Shown piece after piece: positions 1 to 6,907 of a DNA stretch of 12,065 bases. Each line of letters begins with the position of its first letter. Within the stretch, counting starts at the first letter, position 1. The notes below the pieces were generated by a model. It made no database searches. It had not been told where the DNA came from and worked only from the letters and a program-made list of their open reading frames with translations. The stretch spans positions 1 through 12,065 of the forward strand of contig JBFHKO010000066.1 of NCBI GenBank assembly GCA_041595355.1. The letters run 5' to 3'. Position numbers and translations under genes: made by a program. The stretch comes from JBFHKO01 sp041595355. GTDB lineage: Bacteria; Pseudomonadota; Gammaproteobacteria; Enterobacterales; Aeromonadaceae.

Positions 1-372
1 AACCGTACCCTGTACCGCGATCCCGGCAGGGGCAAGCTGGGGGGCGTCTGCGCCGGCCTGACCGATTATTTCGGCATCGAGGTGTGGCTGGTCCGCCTGC
101 TGGCCATCAGCGGGCTTATCTTTGCCGGCTTCCTGACGTTGCTGCTTTACCTGGCCGCCTGGCTGTTTCTTGACCGGAAACCCCAGGCGGCGGATATGGC
201 CCAGCCGCGGCCCCAGATGAAGGAGCACGGTTGGCAGCAGGGGGCGACGCCCGAGCAGGCACTGGCGCAATCGGCCGAGCAGCTTGCCGATCTGGAGCGG
301 CGGCTGCAGCGGTTGGAAAAATGGGTCACCTCCGACGAGGGACGCCTGGCACGCGACATTGACCGACTCTAA
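1..372 (+). CDS. pspC: Phage shock protein C (PspC), 5' end cut by window edge
   Basis: The frame is open from base 1 to a TAA at 370-372, giving 124 visible residues; only a few N-terminal residues appear to be missing. The visible part has the PspC order: a short 'LYRDP' start, the 'GGVCAGLTDYFGI' motif, a hydrophobic membrane segment from about residue 28 to 57, then a cytoplasmic tail with a Leu-rich amphipathic helix and the end 'EKWVTSDEGRL'. This tail closely parallels the C-terminus of E. coli PspC ('ERYVTSD'). In that family PspC is an inner-membrane protein that senses envelope stress and, with PspB, draws PspA off its partner PspF. It is followed 11 bp later by ycjX and ycjF, the usual psp neighbours. 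A GTG at 82 could look like a start but falls inside the conserved domain, so it is not the real one. pspA and pspB, if present, lie upstream of the window. Confidence 0.93.
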   Translation, partial: NRTLYRDPGRGKLGGVCAGLTDYFGIEVWLVRLLAISGLIFAGFLTLLLYLAAWLFLDRKPQAADMAQPRPQMKEHGWQQGATPEQALAQSAEQLADLERRLQRLEKWVTSDEGRLARDIDRL

Positions 373-383
373 AGGCAAGGGAT

Positions 384-1796
384 ATGGCACTGGTCGACAA
401 GTCACAACTCAAGCTCTGGCAGGAAAAGGCGCATACCCTGCTCAATCGCAGTCTGGATCGGCATGTGCGCCTGGCGGTCACCGGCCTGTCACGCAGTGGC
501 AAGACCGCCTTCATCACGGCGCTGGTCAACCAGCTGGAGCAGGCGGGCCTGGGGGCGCGCCTGCCCCAGTGGAACGTCTTGCAGTCGGGACGTCTGCTGG
601 GTGTGCGGCGGGTGCCCCAGCGCCATCACCATATTCCGACCTTTCGCTACGAAGCCAATATGGAGGCGTTGCTGGGCGATCCGCCGGCCTGGCCGCATCC
701 CACCCGCAGCGTCAGCGAGATCCGCCTCGAGCTGCGTTTTCACACCCGCCACCCGCTGCTGCGCCACCTGAGCCGGGAGCCCAGTACCCTGTACCTGGAT
801 ATTGTCGACTACCCTGGCGAATGGCTGCTGGACCTGCCGTTGCTCGAACTCTCCTACGCCGAGTGGAGCCAGCAGGTGCGTCAGCAGTTGACCCGCCCGG
901 CGCTGCAGGCGCTGGCACAGCCCTGGCTGAGCCAGGGGGCGGCGCTGGATGGCGGTCAGCCCTTCGACGAGGAGACGGTGGCCGAGCTGGCCAGCCGTTA
1001 CACCCGCTACCTGCATGACTGCAAGGAGCAGCTGGGGCTGCACCTCATCCAGCCGGGGCGCTTCGTGCTGCCCGGTGAATATGCGGGCGCACCCCTGCTG
1101 CAGTTCGTGCCCTGGGTCTGGACGCCCCCCGACCGGCCCGTGCCGGCGGAAAGCCTGTATGCCATGCTGGAGGAGCGCTACGAGCACTACAAGCATCATC
1201 TGGTGCGCGGCTTCTACCAGGAGCATTTTGCCTGGTTCGATCGCCAGATCGTGCTGGTGGATTGCCTGCAGCCGCTACAGGATGGCGAGGGCGCCTTCCA
1301 GGATCTGGAGCAGACACTGGCGCAGCTGATGCAAAGCTTCAGCTACGGCAACAGCCGCTGGTGGCGACGGCTGTTTGCCCCGCGTATCGACCGGCTGCTG
1401 TTTGCCGCCACCAAGGCCGACCATGTGACCCCGGATCAGCACGCCAACCTGCTGGGCCTGTTGCGTCAGCTGGTGCAGCGGGCCCAGGGGCTGGCCCGCT
1501 TCGAGGGCATCCGCATCGAGTGTCTGGCCCTGGCGGCAGTGCGCGCCAGCGAATTCCACCAGGTCAGCTACCAGGGGCAGCCGCTGACGGTGCTGCAGGG
1601 AACGGATCTGGCGGGTGAGCCGGTTGCCCTGTTTCCGGGCGAGTTGCCGGCCGGCTGGCCGGAGGCAGACTTCTGGGCCAGCCCCCAGCTGGCCCCCGTG
1701 ACACTGCGGCCGCGCTCCCTGCGCCGGGAGCAGGCCATTGCCCATATCCGCATGGATCAGGCGCTGGAATTTCTGCTGGGAGACAAGCTGTCATGA
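384..1796 (+). CDS. ycjX: YcjX family P-loop NTPase (DUF463)
   Basis: This 470-residue protein is very similar to E. coli YcjX along its whole length. Visible motifs are a Walker A 'GLSRSGKT' at residues 34-41 (Lys40, Thr41), a G3-like 'DYPGEW' at 142-147, 'LVDCLQPL' near 291-298, and a G4-like 'TKAD' at 343-346. The segment 'KEQLGLHLIQPGRFVLPG' near 214-231 is also typical of the family. The ATG at 384 follows a purine-rich stretch (AAGG/AGGG), and the first 30 residues match the short amphipathic N-terminus of the family. YcjX is a cytoplasmic or membrane-associated GTPase/ATPase of the phage shock regulon; its biochemical role is poorly known, and coupling to YcjF at the membrane is inferred from constant gene pairing. 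Its TGA overlaps the ycjF ATG in an ATGA, which implies translational coupling. Nothing looks truncated. Confidence 0.95.
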   Translation: MALVDKSQLKLWQEKAHTLLNRSLDRHVRLAVTGLSRSGKTAFITALVNQLEQAGLGARLPQWNVLQSGRLLGVRRVPQRHHHIPTFRYEANMEALLGDPPAWPHPTRSVSEIRLELRFHTRHPLLRHLSREPSTLYLDIVDYPGEWLLDLPLLELSYAEWSQQVRQQLTRPALQALAQPWLSQGAALDGGQPFDEETVAELASRYTRYLHDCKEQLGLHLIQPGRFVLPGEYAGAPLLQFVPWVWTPPDRPVPAESLYAMLEERYEHYKHHLVRGFYQEHFAWFDRQIVLVDCLQPLQDGEGAFQDLEQTLAQLMQSFSYGNSRWWRRLFAPRIDRLLFAATKADHVTPDQHANLLGLLRQLVQRAQGLARFEGIRIECLALAAVRASEFHQVSYQGQPLTVLQGTDLAGEPVALFPGELPAGWPEADFWASPQLAPVTLRPRSLRREQAIAHIRMDQALEFLLGDKLS

Positions 1797-2863
1797 CAAC
1801 CCCGCGCCCGCGGCAGGGCAAGGTGGTGCTGCCGCCCGACTGGCAGCCCGAAACGCCGCCGTCATCCCGCCAGGGAGCGGTGCGACTGGAGCCCGATGAG
1901 CTGGAGCCGGGTACGCCCGTCTACCAACACGAGGAGGATTGGGGCGATGCCGCCAGCGGCCTGGACGTGGCGGCCGCACTGCTACCGCGGCGCCGGCCCA
2001 TGGGGCTGCTTGGCTGGGGTCTCACGACCATGGCGGGGCTCGGCCTGGTGGAAACCGGCCTCTTCGTCTGGCAGCAGCTGATGGACAACCTGTTGCTGGG
2101 CGTTGCCTGGGCCGGGGCGGTCGCACTGGTGTCGCTGGGCGCCAGCGGCAGCGTGCTGCGCGAGTGGCGGTTGCTGCGGCGACTGCGGCGGCGCCAGGAT
2201 GCCCGGGCCCGCTCCGAAAGCCTGCTCGCCGAGCCAGGTCTTGGCGAGGGGCGGGCATTTTGCGAGCAGCTGGCGCGGGAGACGGGGCTGCTGAACAGTG
2301 AAAGTTATCAGCGCTGGCTGGCGGACATCGACAGCCATCACGACGATGCCGAACTGCTGCGTCTCTACAGCCGGCAGGTGCTGAGTACCCAGGATGCGCT
2401 GGCGCATGCCTGTGTCTCCCGCTGGAGTGGCGAGGCGGCGGTGCTGGTGGCCATCAGCCCGCTGGCCAGCGTCGACATGCTGCTGATCCTGTGGCGTAAC
2501 CTGAAGATGGTGGAGGGCATAGCGCGCTGCTATGGCATCCGTCTTGGCTACTGGAGCCGGGTGCAGTTGCTGCGCCAGATCGGTCGTCACATGCTGTATG
2601 CCGGGGCCGCCGAGCTCATCACCGACGTGGGCCTGGACTGGCTGGGCGCCGAGCTCTCTGCCAAGTTGTCGGCGCGGCTGGCTCAGGGGGTGGGGGCCGG
2701 GTTGCTGACGGCGCGGCTCGGTATCCAGACCATGCAACTGTGTCGCCCTATCGCCTTTGCCCTGGACGAGCGGCCGCGGCTGGGGCAGGTGCGTGGCGAG
2801 TTGCTCAAGCAGCTGACCAGCCGGCTTGGTGCCGTGCTGTCACGGTCCGGCAACGACGGATGA
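1793..2863 (+). CDS. ycjF: YcjF family membrane protein (DUF697, TIGR01620)
   Basis: The product is 356 residues, about the usual YcjF length. The first 65 residues are polar, Pro/Glu-rich and probably cytoplasmic. Two hydrophobic segments follow, near residues 70-93 and 99-122, then a basic Arg-rich stretch (about 123-140). The C-terminal half contains the DUF697 domain, recognisable by 'ISPLASVDMLLILWRN' near residues 222-237 and the Gly/Ala-rich helices that follow. The start is the ATG of the ATGA shared with ycjX. The function is not established; it belongs to the envelope-stress set with PspC and YcjX and probably anchors YcjX at the inner membrane (inference). The TGA at 2861-2863 directly abuts the stop codon of atpG on the other strand, with no intergenic base. 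Confidence 0.92.
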   Translation: MTTPRPRQGKVVLPPDWQPETPPSSRQGAVRLEPDELEPGTPVYQHEEDWGDAASGLDVAAALLPRRRPMGLLGWGLTTMAGLGLVETGLFVWQQLMDNLLLGVAWAGAVALVSLGASGSVLREWRLLRRLRRRQDARARSESLLAEPGLGEGRAFCEQLARETGLLNSESYQRWLADIDSHHDDAELLRLYSRQVLSTQDALAHACVSRWSGEAAVLVAISPLASVDMLLILWRNLKMVEGIARCYGIRLGYWSRVQLLRQIGRHMLYAGAAELITDVGLDWLGAELSAKLSARLAQGVGAGLLTARLGIQTMQLCRPIAFALDERPRLGQVRGELLKQLTSRLGAVLSRSGNDG

Positions 2864-2874
2864 TCACGTCATCC
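2858..2874. repeat. Inverted repeat over the convergent ycjF/atpG stop codons
   Basis: GGATGA at 2858-2863 pairs with TCATCC at 2869-2874, leaving a 5-nt loop. The two stop codons sit back to back inside it, forming the palindrome TGATCA at 2861-2866. There is no T-tract on either side, so it is at best a weak bidirectional mRNA 3'-end structure and not a clear intrinsic terminator. Confidence 0.4.
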
Positions 2875-3697
2875 AGGCGCTGGCGTTGAGCAGTATGACC
2901 TCGATCTCCTCGGTGATCTCCTCCTGACGTGCGCGGTGAAATTGCCGGGTCAGGCGCTCGGCGTGCTCATCCAGACGGCGGATGGCGCCGGTCATGTGCT
3001 GGATACGGGCACTGTTTTCCGACATCAGCGACTGGTAGGCGATATCGTGCAGGGCGACGAACAGGTAATGGTCTACCAGCTGATAAAAAAAAGCATCTGC
3101 GGACAGGCCGAGCAGCGGCGGGCAGCCCGCCGCCCGGGACCGCGGCTGCACAGGGAGAAAGGGCGGCAGCAATGCACGGCTCACCGGCAGTTCGCGCTCG
3201 GCGTCGTGATAGCAGGCCAGCAGTCGGAGCCCGCCCGGGACCGGCTGCAGGTCGGTCAGGGCGACCAGCAGCTGTTCCAGCAACGGGGTCACCTCTTCGG
3301 CCACCTCAGCGCCCCGCAGGAAGGTGGCGCGGCCAGGCGGCGCATGCACCAGACGGCTGCCGAGCTTGCGTCCCACCGCCAGCAGCCGTGCCTCGCCGTT
3401 ACCGGCCGCAGGCAGGCTGGCCAGCAGCCGGTCGTTGAAATCACCGCAAAATCCCCGTTCCGAGCCGAACAGCAGCCAGATCTGGGGGCCGGTCTGGACG
3501 AGGCCGGCGGGGTAGGGATGATGGCAGAGCAGGTCGCTGGCCAGTTGTTCGAGTTCCTCGCGCATCTGCTGCAAGTGGGTCAGCCGGCCTGCCAGTTTGC
3601 GGGTCTCCAGGAAGGCCATGTTCTTCATGGCGTTCATGATCGCCCTGATCTCGTCGAGGCGGCGCAGGTGGTGGCGCAGTGCATGTTGCCGACTCAC
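2864..3697 (-). CDS. atpG: N-ATPase (alternative F1) gamma subunit
   Basis: This 277-residue protein is the central-stalk subunit, which turns inside alpha3beta3 and carries torque from the c-ring. The N-terminal helix ('LRRLDEIRAIMNAMKNMA', about residues 10-27) and the C-terminal helix ('ARQEEITEEIEVILLNA') form the antiparallel coiled coil expected of gamma. The central Rossmann-like part contains 'SERGFCGDFN', the counterpart of the usual DRGLCGGLN. Identity to standard gamma is modest, as expected for the alternative F1 group. The start is GTG at 3697, within a GTGA overlap with the atpA stop and with an AGG about 7 nt upstream. It is the last gene of the operon and ends against ycjF. 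Inside the gene are a GC-rich inverted repeat (3115-3133) and a T8 run on the coding strand (3085-3092), unusual in such GC-rich DNA. The frame stays intact through both. Confidence 0.93.
   Translation of the reverse strand: MSRQHALRHHLRRLDEIRAIMNAMKNMAFLETRKLAGRLTHLQQMREELEQLASDLLCHHPYPAGLVQTGPQIWLLFGSERGFCGDFNDRLLASLPAAGNGEARLLAVGRKLGSRLVHAPPGRATFLRGAEVAEEVTPLLEQLLVALTDLQPVPGGLRLLACYHDAERELPVSRALLPPFLPVQPRSRAAGCPPLLGLSADAFFYQLVDHYLFVALHDIAYQSLMSENSARIQHMTGAIRRLDEHAERLTRQFHRARQEEITEEIEVILLNASAWMT
3085..3133 (-). repeat. GC-rich inverted repeat followed by T8 run inside atpG
   Basis: Bases 3115-3123 and 3125-3133 are perfect 9-bp inverted arms around one central base; with a 3-nt loop this folds as an 8-bp all-GC hairpin. 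On the coding (minus) strand it is followed 22 nt later by eight consecutive T (3085-3092), read as Ala-Phe-Phe-Tyr codons. The spacing is too long for a standard intrinsic terminator, but the pairing of both elements inside one gene is notable. Confidence 0.45.
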
Positions 3698-5187
3698 GGG
3701 CCGACCTGCCGGGATTGGGTGACCAGTTCGGTCAGTTGTCGGGACCAGCGCGCCCGCTCCTGCTCCAGCGTCAGTCCCGCAGCCTGAACCAGCGGCCCCA
3801 GGCGGCCGAGCAGGGCCGGTATGTCCGCTTGCGACAGGGCGTCGAACAGGCCGTCGTTGAAGGCCACCAGCCAGGCCATGTGGCCTTCGACGGCCATGGG
3901 GCTCAGCCGTTCCTGTTTCAGGATCTCGCGCAGGATCTGACCGCGCCTGATGGCCTGCTGCATATCGGCTTCCAGGCGCGCGCCAAAGCGCGTAAAGCGC
4001 TCCAGTTCCAGAAACTGCAGGTAGTCGAGCTTCATGCGCCCGGCCTCGGCCTTGATGGCCGGATGCTGGGCCTGGCCGCCGATGCGGGAGACCGACTTGC
4101 CGATATCGATGGCGGGCCGGAAGCCGCTGCTGAATAGCTCCCGATCCAGGTAGATCTGACCGTCGGTGATGGAAATGAGATTGGTGGGAATGTAGGCCGC
4201 GATCTCCCCTTCACTGGTCTCCACTATTGGCAAGGCCGTCATGCTGCCGCCGCCATGGCTGGCATGCAGGCAGGTCGAGCGCTCCAGCAGCCGGGCATGC
4301 ACCGAGAAGATGTCGCCGGGGTAGGCTTCCCGTCCCGGCGGTCGGCGCAGCAGCAGTGACAGTTCGCGATAGGTGCGGGCGTGGCTGCTGAGATCGTCGT
4401 AGATGACCAGCGTATCCCGCCCCTGGGCCATCCAGGATTCGGCCAGGGCACAGCCGGAAAAGGGGGCCAGGTATTGCAGGCCGGGCAGGGCATTGGCTTC
4501 GGCGACCACCAGGGTGCTGTACCCCATGGCGCCGTAGCGGCGCAGTGTCTCCAGGGTGTTGACCACCGCCGAGCGCTTCTGGCCGATCAGCACATAGATA
4601 CAGTAGATCTGATTGTCACGCTGGTGCACCACCGCATCGATGGCCAGCGAGCTGCGGCCCAGGCCGGCGTCACCGACTATGAGCTGGCGCTGTCCCTTTC
4701 CGATGGGGATCAGGGTGTCGATGATGCGGCTACCGGTGTAGAGCGGGGCATGCACGACGTCGCGTGCTGTGATGGGGGGCGAGGCCGCCTCCAGGCAGCG
4801 GTAACCCTGCACCCGGGTTAACGGTCCGCGGCCGTCCAGGGGGTTGCCTAGCGGGTCCACTACCCGGCCCAGCAGGCCGTCCCCTACCGGTATGCGCAGG
4901 GCCTGGCGGCTAAGCAGGGCCACAGAGCCTGCGGTCAGGCGCGGAGTATCATGCAGCAGCACGGCCCCAATCAGGTCGCGATTGAGATCGAATACCATGG
5001 CCTGGCTGCCCTCGTCGAACCGCAGCAGATCGCCCATGGCGGCCGAGGGCAGGCCGGCTACCCAGGTGATGCCATCACCGACCGAGACCAGACGGCCGGT
5101 TTCGATGATCCGCGGCGTGAAGCGGTAGCCTGATACCCAGTCGCCGCGTGTGGCCAGCCCGATGGCGGGGAGCGGCTCAGGAGCCAT
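3694..5187 (-). CDS. atpA: N-ATPase (alternative F1) alpha subunit, P-loop Lys replaced by Arg
   Basis: This is the non-catalytic nucleotide-binding subunit of the F1 hexamer, 497 residues from the ATG at 5187. That start has GAGG 6 nt upstream and overlaps the end of atpF. An in-frame TTG at 5202 would add five residues and has no better support. The F1 alpha order is clear: a beta-barrel start ending 'GLLGRVVDPLGNPLDG', then 'IPIGKGQRQLIVGD', 'YVLIGQKRSAV', Walker B 'DTLVIYDDLSSHA', 'LLLRRPPGREAYPGDIFS', and 'PAIDIGKSVSRIGG', which keeps the arginine finger. The Walker A is GDAGLGRSS where the family has GDRQTGKT: the invariant Lys is Arg (codon 4654-4656). This should weaken or change nucleotide binding at the non-catalytic site. 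The stop overlaps the atpG GTG start. Confidence 0.95.
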   Translation of the reverse strand: MAPEPLPAIGLATRGDWVSGYRFTPRIIETGRLVSVGDGITWVAGLPSAAMGDLLRFDEGSQAMVFDLNRDLIGAVLLHDTPRLTAGSVALLSRQALRIPVGDGLLGRVVDPLGNPLDGRGPLTRVQGYRCLEAASPPITARDVVHAPLYTGSRIIDTLIPIGKGQRQLIVGDAGLGRSSLAIDAVVHQRDNQIYCIYVLIGQKRSAVVNTLETLRRYGAMGYSTLVVAEANALPGLQYLAPFSGCALAESWMAQGRDTLVIYDDLSSHARTYRELSLLLRRPPGREAYPGDIFSVHARLLERSTCLHASHGGGSMTALPIVETSEGEIAAYIPTNLISITDGQIYLDRELFSSGFRPAIDIGKSVSRIGGQAQHPAIKAEAGRMKLDYLQFLELERFTRFGARLEADMQQAIRRGQILREILKQERLSPMAVEGHMAWLVAFNDGLFDALSQADIPALLGRLGPLVQAAGLTLEQERARWSRQLTELVTQSRQVGP

Positions 5188-5917
5188 GCCCCACCTCGGC
5201 AAACAGCGTCAGCTCGTCGTGAAGGTTGGCATCCAGGCGCCAGGGGCCGATGGCGATGCGCAGCCCGGCCAGCAGATCGGGGCGCTGCAGGAAACGGGGC
5301 GTGCCGGCGCCGGCCAGCAGCGGAGTGAGCGCCGCACTCAGTCGTTGCTGGCAAGCCTCGTCCAGCGGGAAGGCGCTGCTGATCTCGATGCGGTCGGCCT
5401 GGCTGTTTTGCCGCAGCTGCTCTATCTGCTCGGCCGGCAGCTGGGCGAGGGATTCCAGCACCAGGTCGACGATGCGCTCCTCGAGCTGGGGGCAGGCCAG
5501 CTGCGAGAGCAGCCGGGCGCTGAAGGCGGCCCCCTGGGTCAGGGCGGTGCGCTCGGCGTTTTGGCGGGCCTCCTGCTCTTGCCGCGCGCTCAGAATGCGG
5601 GCTTTTTCCCGCTCCTGCACCAGAGTCAGCTGCAGCTGCTTCAGTGCCTGCTGGCGTTCGGCCTGCAGCGTCGCCATCAGCTGCTGGCGCGCGGCGGCTT
5701 TTTCCTGCTCCCAGTCGCCCAGCCGGTTTTCATATTGCTGTTTCAGGCTCTGGGTCCGGGCCTGGGTCTGCTCGGCATCGTCGAGCGTCTGCTGGATGCG
5801 CGCCCGGCGCTGTTCGATGATCTCCAGCACCGGCCGGTACAGGAAGCGGCCCAGCAGCCACACCAGGATCAGGAAATTGAGGATCTCGAGCAACAAGGTG
5901 GTCCAGTCCAGTTCCAT
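5177..5917 (-). CDS. atpF: N-ATPase b subunit with fused delta-like C-terminal domain
   Basis: At 246 residues this is far longer than a standard b subunit (about 155). The N-terminus is one membrane helix (residues 5-23) followed by 'GRFLYRPVLEIIEQRRARI', the classic b boundary. A long Glu/Gln/Arg/Ala-rich coiled coil fills about 33-125 and forms the peripheral stalk. Residues from about 130 to 240 look like the delta (OSCP) C-terminal domain: 'EISSAFPLDEACQQRL' and 'LLAGLRIAIGPWRLDANLHD' parallel the delta pattern SA.PL...Q..L and LIGG..IRIGD...D.SV. No separate atpH exists in the operon, so this domain probably supplies the stator contact with the top of alpha. The ATG at 5917 has GGAGG 9 nt upstream. 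The gene lies 24 nt after atpE and overlaps atpA by 11 nt. Confidence 0.92.
   Translation of the reverse strand: MELDWTTLLLEILNFLILVWLLGRFLYRPVLEIIEQRRARIQQTLDDAEQTQARTQSLKQQYENRLGDWEQEKAAARQQLMATLQAERQQALKQLQLTLVQEREKARILSARQEQEARQNAERTALTQGAAFSARLLSQLACPQLEERIVDLVLESLAQLPAEQIEQLRQNSQADRIEISSAFPLDEACQQRLSAALTPLLAGAGTPRFLQRPDLLAGLRIAIGPWRLDANLHDELTLFAEVGHGS
5194..5197 (-). promoter_or_regulatory. Ribosome binding site that decides the atpA start
   Basis: GAGG on the minus strand lies 6 nt before the ATG at 5187. It favours this ATG over the in-frame TTG at 5202, and it is embedded in the last codons of atpF, consistent with coupled translation. Confidence 0.55.
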
Positions 5918-5941
5918 CCGTCAGGCCCTCCGGCGCCGTCC

Positions 5942-6208
5942 CTACTTGAGCAGCAATTCGAGCAGGGGATTGCGGAACAGCACGATCAGCACGATGACCA
6001 GCACATAGATGGCCAGCGACTCGATCATGGCCAGACCGATAAACAGGGCGCGCAGTATGGCCCGCTCTGCCTCGGGCTGGCGGGCCAGCGCCTCCAGGGC
6101 ACTGCTGATGGCCCGCCCCATGGCCAGGGCGGGCAACAGCACGCCGATGGCGATCCCGAATGTGGCCGCGACGGTCGAGGCCAGCACAAACCAGCTCATG
6201 TCGGACAT
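5942..6208 (-). CDS. atpE: N-ATPase c subunit (rotor ring proteolipid)
   Basis: This 88-residue hairpin of two membrane helices (about 6-38 and 50-79) is joined by the polar loop 'ARQPEA' (42-47), diagnostic of F-type c. The ion-carrying carboxylate is Glu63 in 'MIESLAIYVLVI'; Ser64 and Tyr68 match two positions of the Na+ site of Ilyobacter c (Ser66, Tyr70), but the Thr67 position is Leu65. On helix 1, the position of Gln32 (or the second Glu of many N-ATPases) is Met30. Val, Leu and Ala replace the glycines of the usual GxGxGxGxG packing motif (23-31), except the last. I infer proton rather than sodium coupling, and possibly a ring of unusual size; neither is proved here. The ATG at 6208 has AGGAG 9 nt upstream. 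It starts 3 nt after atpB, and its stop is TAG. Confidence 0.95.
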   Translation of the reverse strand: MSDMSWFVLASTVAATFGIAIGVLLPALAMGRAISSALEALARQPEAERAILRALFIGLAMIESLAIYVLVIVLIVLFRNPLLELLLK

Positions 6209-6211
6209 GGC

Positions 6212-6904
6212 TCAAGGCTCCTTGCTGCGTTCATGTCTGAGCTGCTGTGATTGCAGCCCGCCAGCGATGTAGATCAGCGCCAGGGTACCGAAGATGTAGG
6301 CCTGCACCAGCGCTTCGATGATGTGCAGCATCAGCAGGGGGATCGGTACCAGAAAGCCCGCCACGAACAGGATCAGCAGCGCTGCCATCTCCAGGCTCAT
6401 GATGTTGCCGAACAGCCGCACCGCCAGGGCAACGGTGCGGGTGATCTCGCTGATGATGTGAAAGGGCAACAGTATGGGGCTGAGAGACAGATAGTGTTTC
6501 AGATAGCTTGTCAGACCCTGGGCGCGAATGCCGAACCAGTGGGAGGCCATGAACACCAGCAGTGCCAGGGCGGCCGTGGCGGAGAGATCCCGGGTCGGCG
6601 AGTGCAAGCCGGGAATGAGACCGATCAGGTTGGCCGTCAGGATGAAGATCCACAGGCTGCCGATGAAGGGGAGCAGGGTCCGTACATGGTTTGGCGCCAC
6701 CGCGCCGATGGCCGCCTCTATGGCCAGCACGGCCCCCTCCAGGGCGGTTTGCAGCGGGCCCGGTTCAAGACGCAGCCGGCGGGTCAGCAGCCAGCTGGCG
6801 GTGACCAGTACCAGCATCAGCAGCCAGGTCATCACCACCGTCTCCGACAGGCTGATGAAACCCAGGTCGATCCGGTCGATGCCGAGCAGGGGCTCCTTGT
6901 TCAT
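6212..6904 (-). CDS. atpB: N-ATPase a subunit (ion channel stator)
   Basis: A 230-residue polytopic membrane protein that forms the two half-channels beside the c-ring. Clear landmarks are 'LLPFIGSLWIFILTANLIGLIPG' split across residues 78-99, 'FHIISEITRTVALAVRLFGN' at about 148-167, and 'HIIEALVQAYIFGTLALIYIAGG' near 194-216. The essential stator arginine, which faces the c-ring Glu, is Arg163 in the RLFGN motif and is present. Length and motifs fit the alternative (N-type) subunit a. The ATG at 6904 comes 3 nt after the atpQ stop; the only Shine-Dalgarno-like sequence is GGAG about 12 nt upstream, so translation probably depends on coupling to atpQ. The bases just before its start (TTGAGCC) also precede the atpE start. 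No reading frame for AtpR lies between this gene and atpQ. Confidence 0.95.
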   Translation of the reverse strand: MNKEPLLGIDRIDLGFISLSETVVMTWLLMLVLVTASWLLTRRLRLEPGPLQTALEGAVLAIEAAIGAVAPNHVRTLLPFIGSLWIFILTANLIGLIPGLHSPTRDLSATAALALLVFMASHWFGIRAQGLTSYLKHYLSLSPILLPFHIISEITRTVALAVRLFGNIMSLEMAALLILFVAGFLVPIPLLMLHIIEALVQAYIFGTLALIYIAGGLQSQQLRHERSKEP

Positions 6905-6907
6905 GGC

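Noticed and set aside
82..372. A short PspC beginning at GTG 82
   Set aside because: The conserved PspC motif 'GGVCAGLTDYFG' lies upstream of this codon in the same frame, so the gene starts before the window.
489..1226. Open frame on the minus strand opposite ycjX
   Set aside because: It is a shadow of ycjX, which matches its family over the whole length.
3085..3133. Intrinsic terminator inside atpG
   Set aside because: The T8 run is 22 nt away from the strong hairpin and the gene continues intact to its conserved C-terminal helix, so a standard terminator is not supported.
2936..3787. Open frame on the plus strand opposite atpG
   Set aside because: No similarity, low-complexity composition, and it covers a recognised gamma gene.
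5150..6250. 366-codon open frame on the plus strand opposite atpF and atpE
   Set aside because: The Gln/Leu/Gly-rich composition is what results from reading the b subunit coiled coil in antisense; it has no domain or ribosome binding site.
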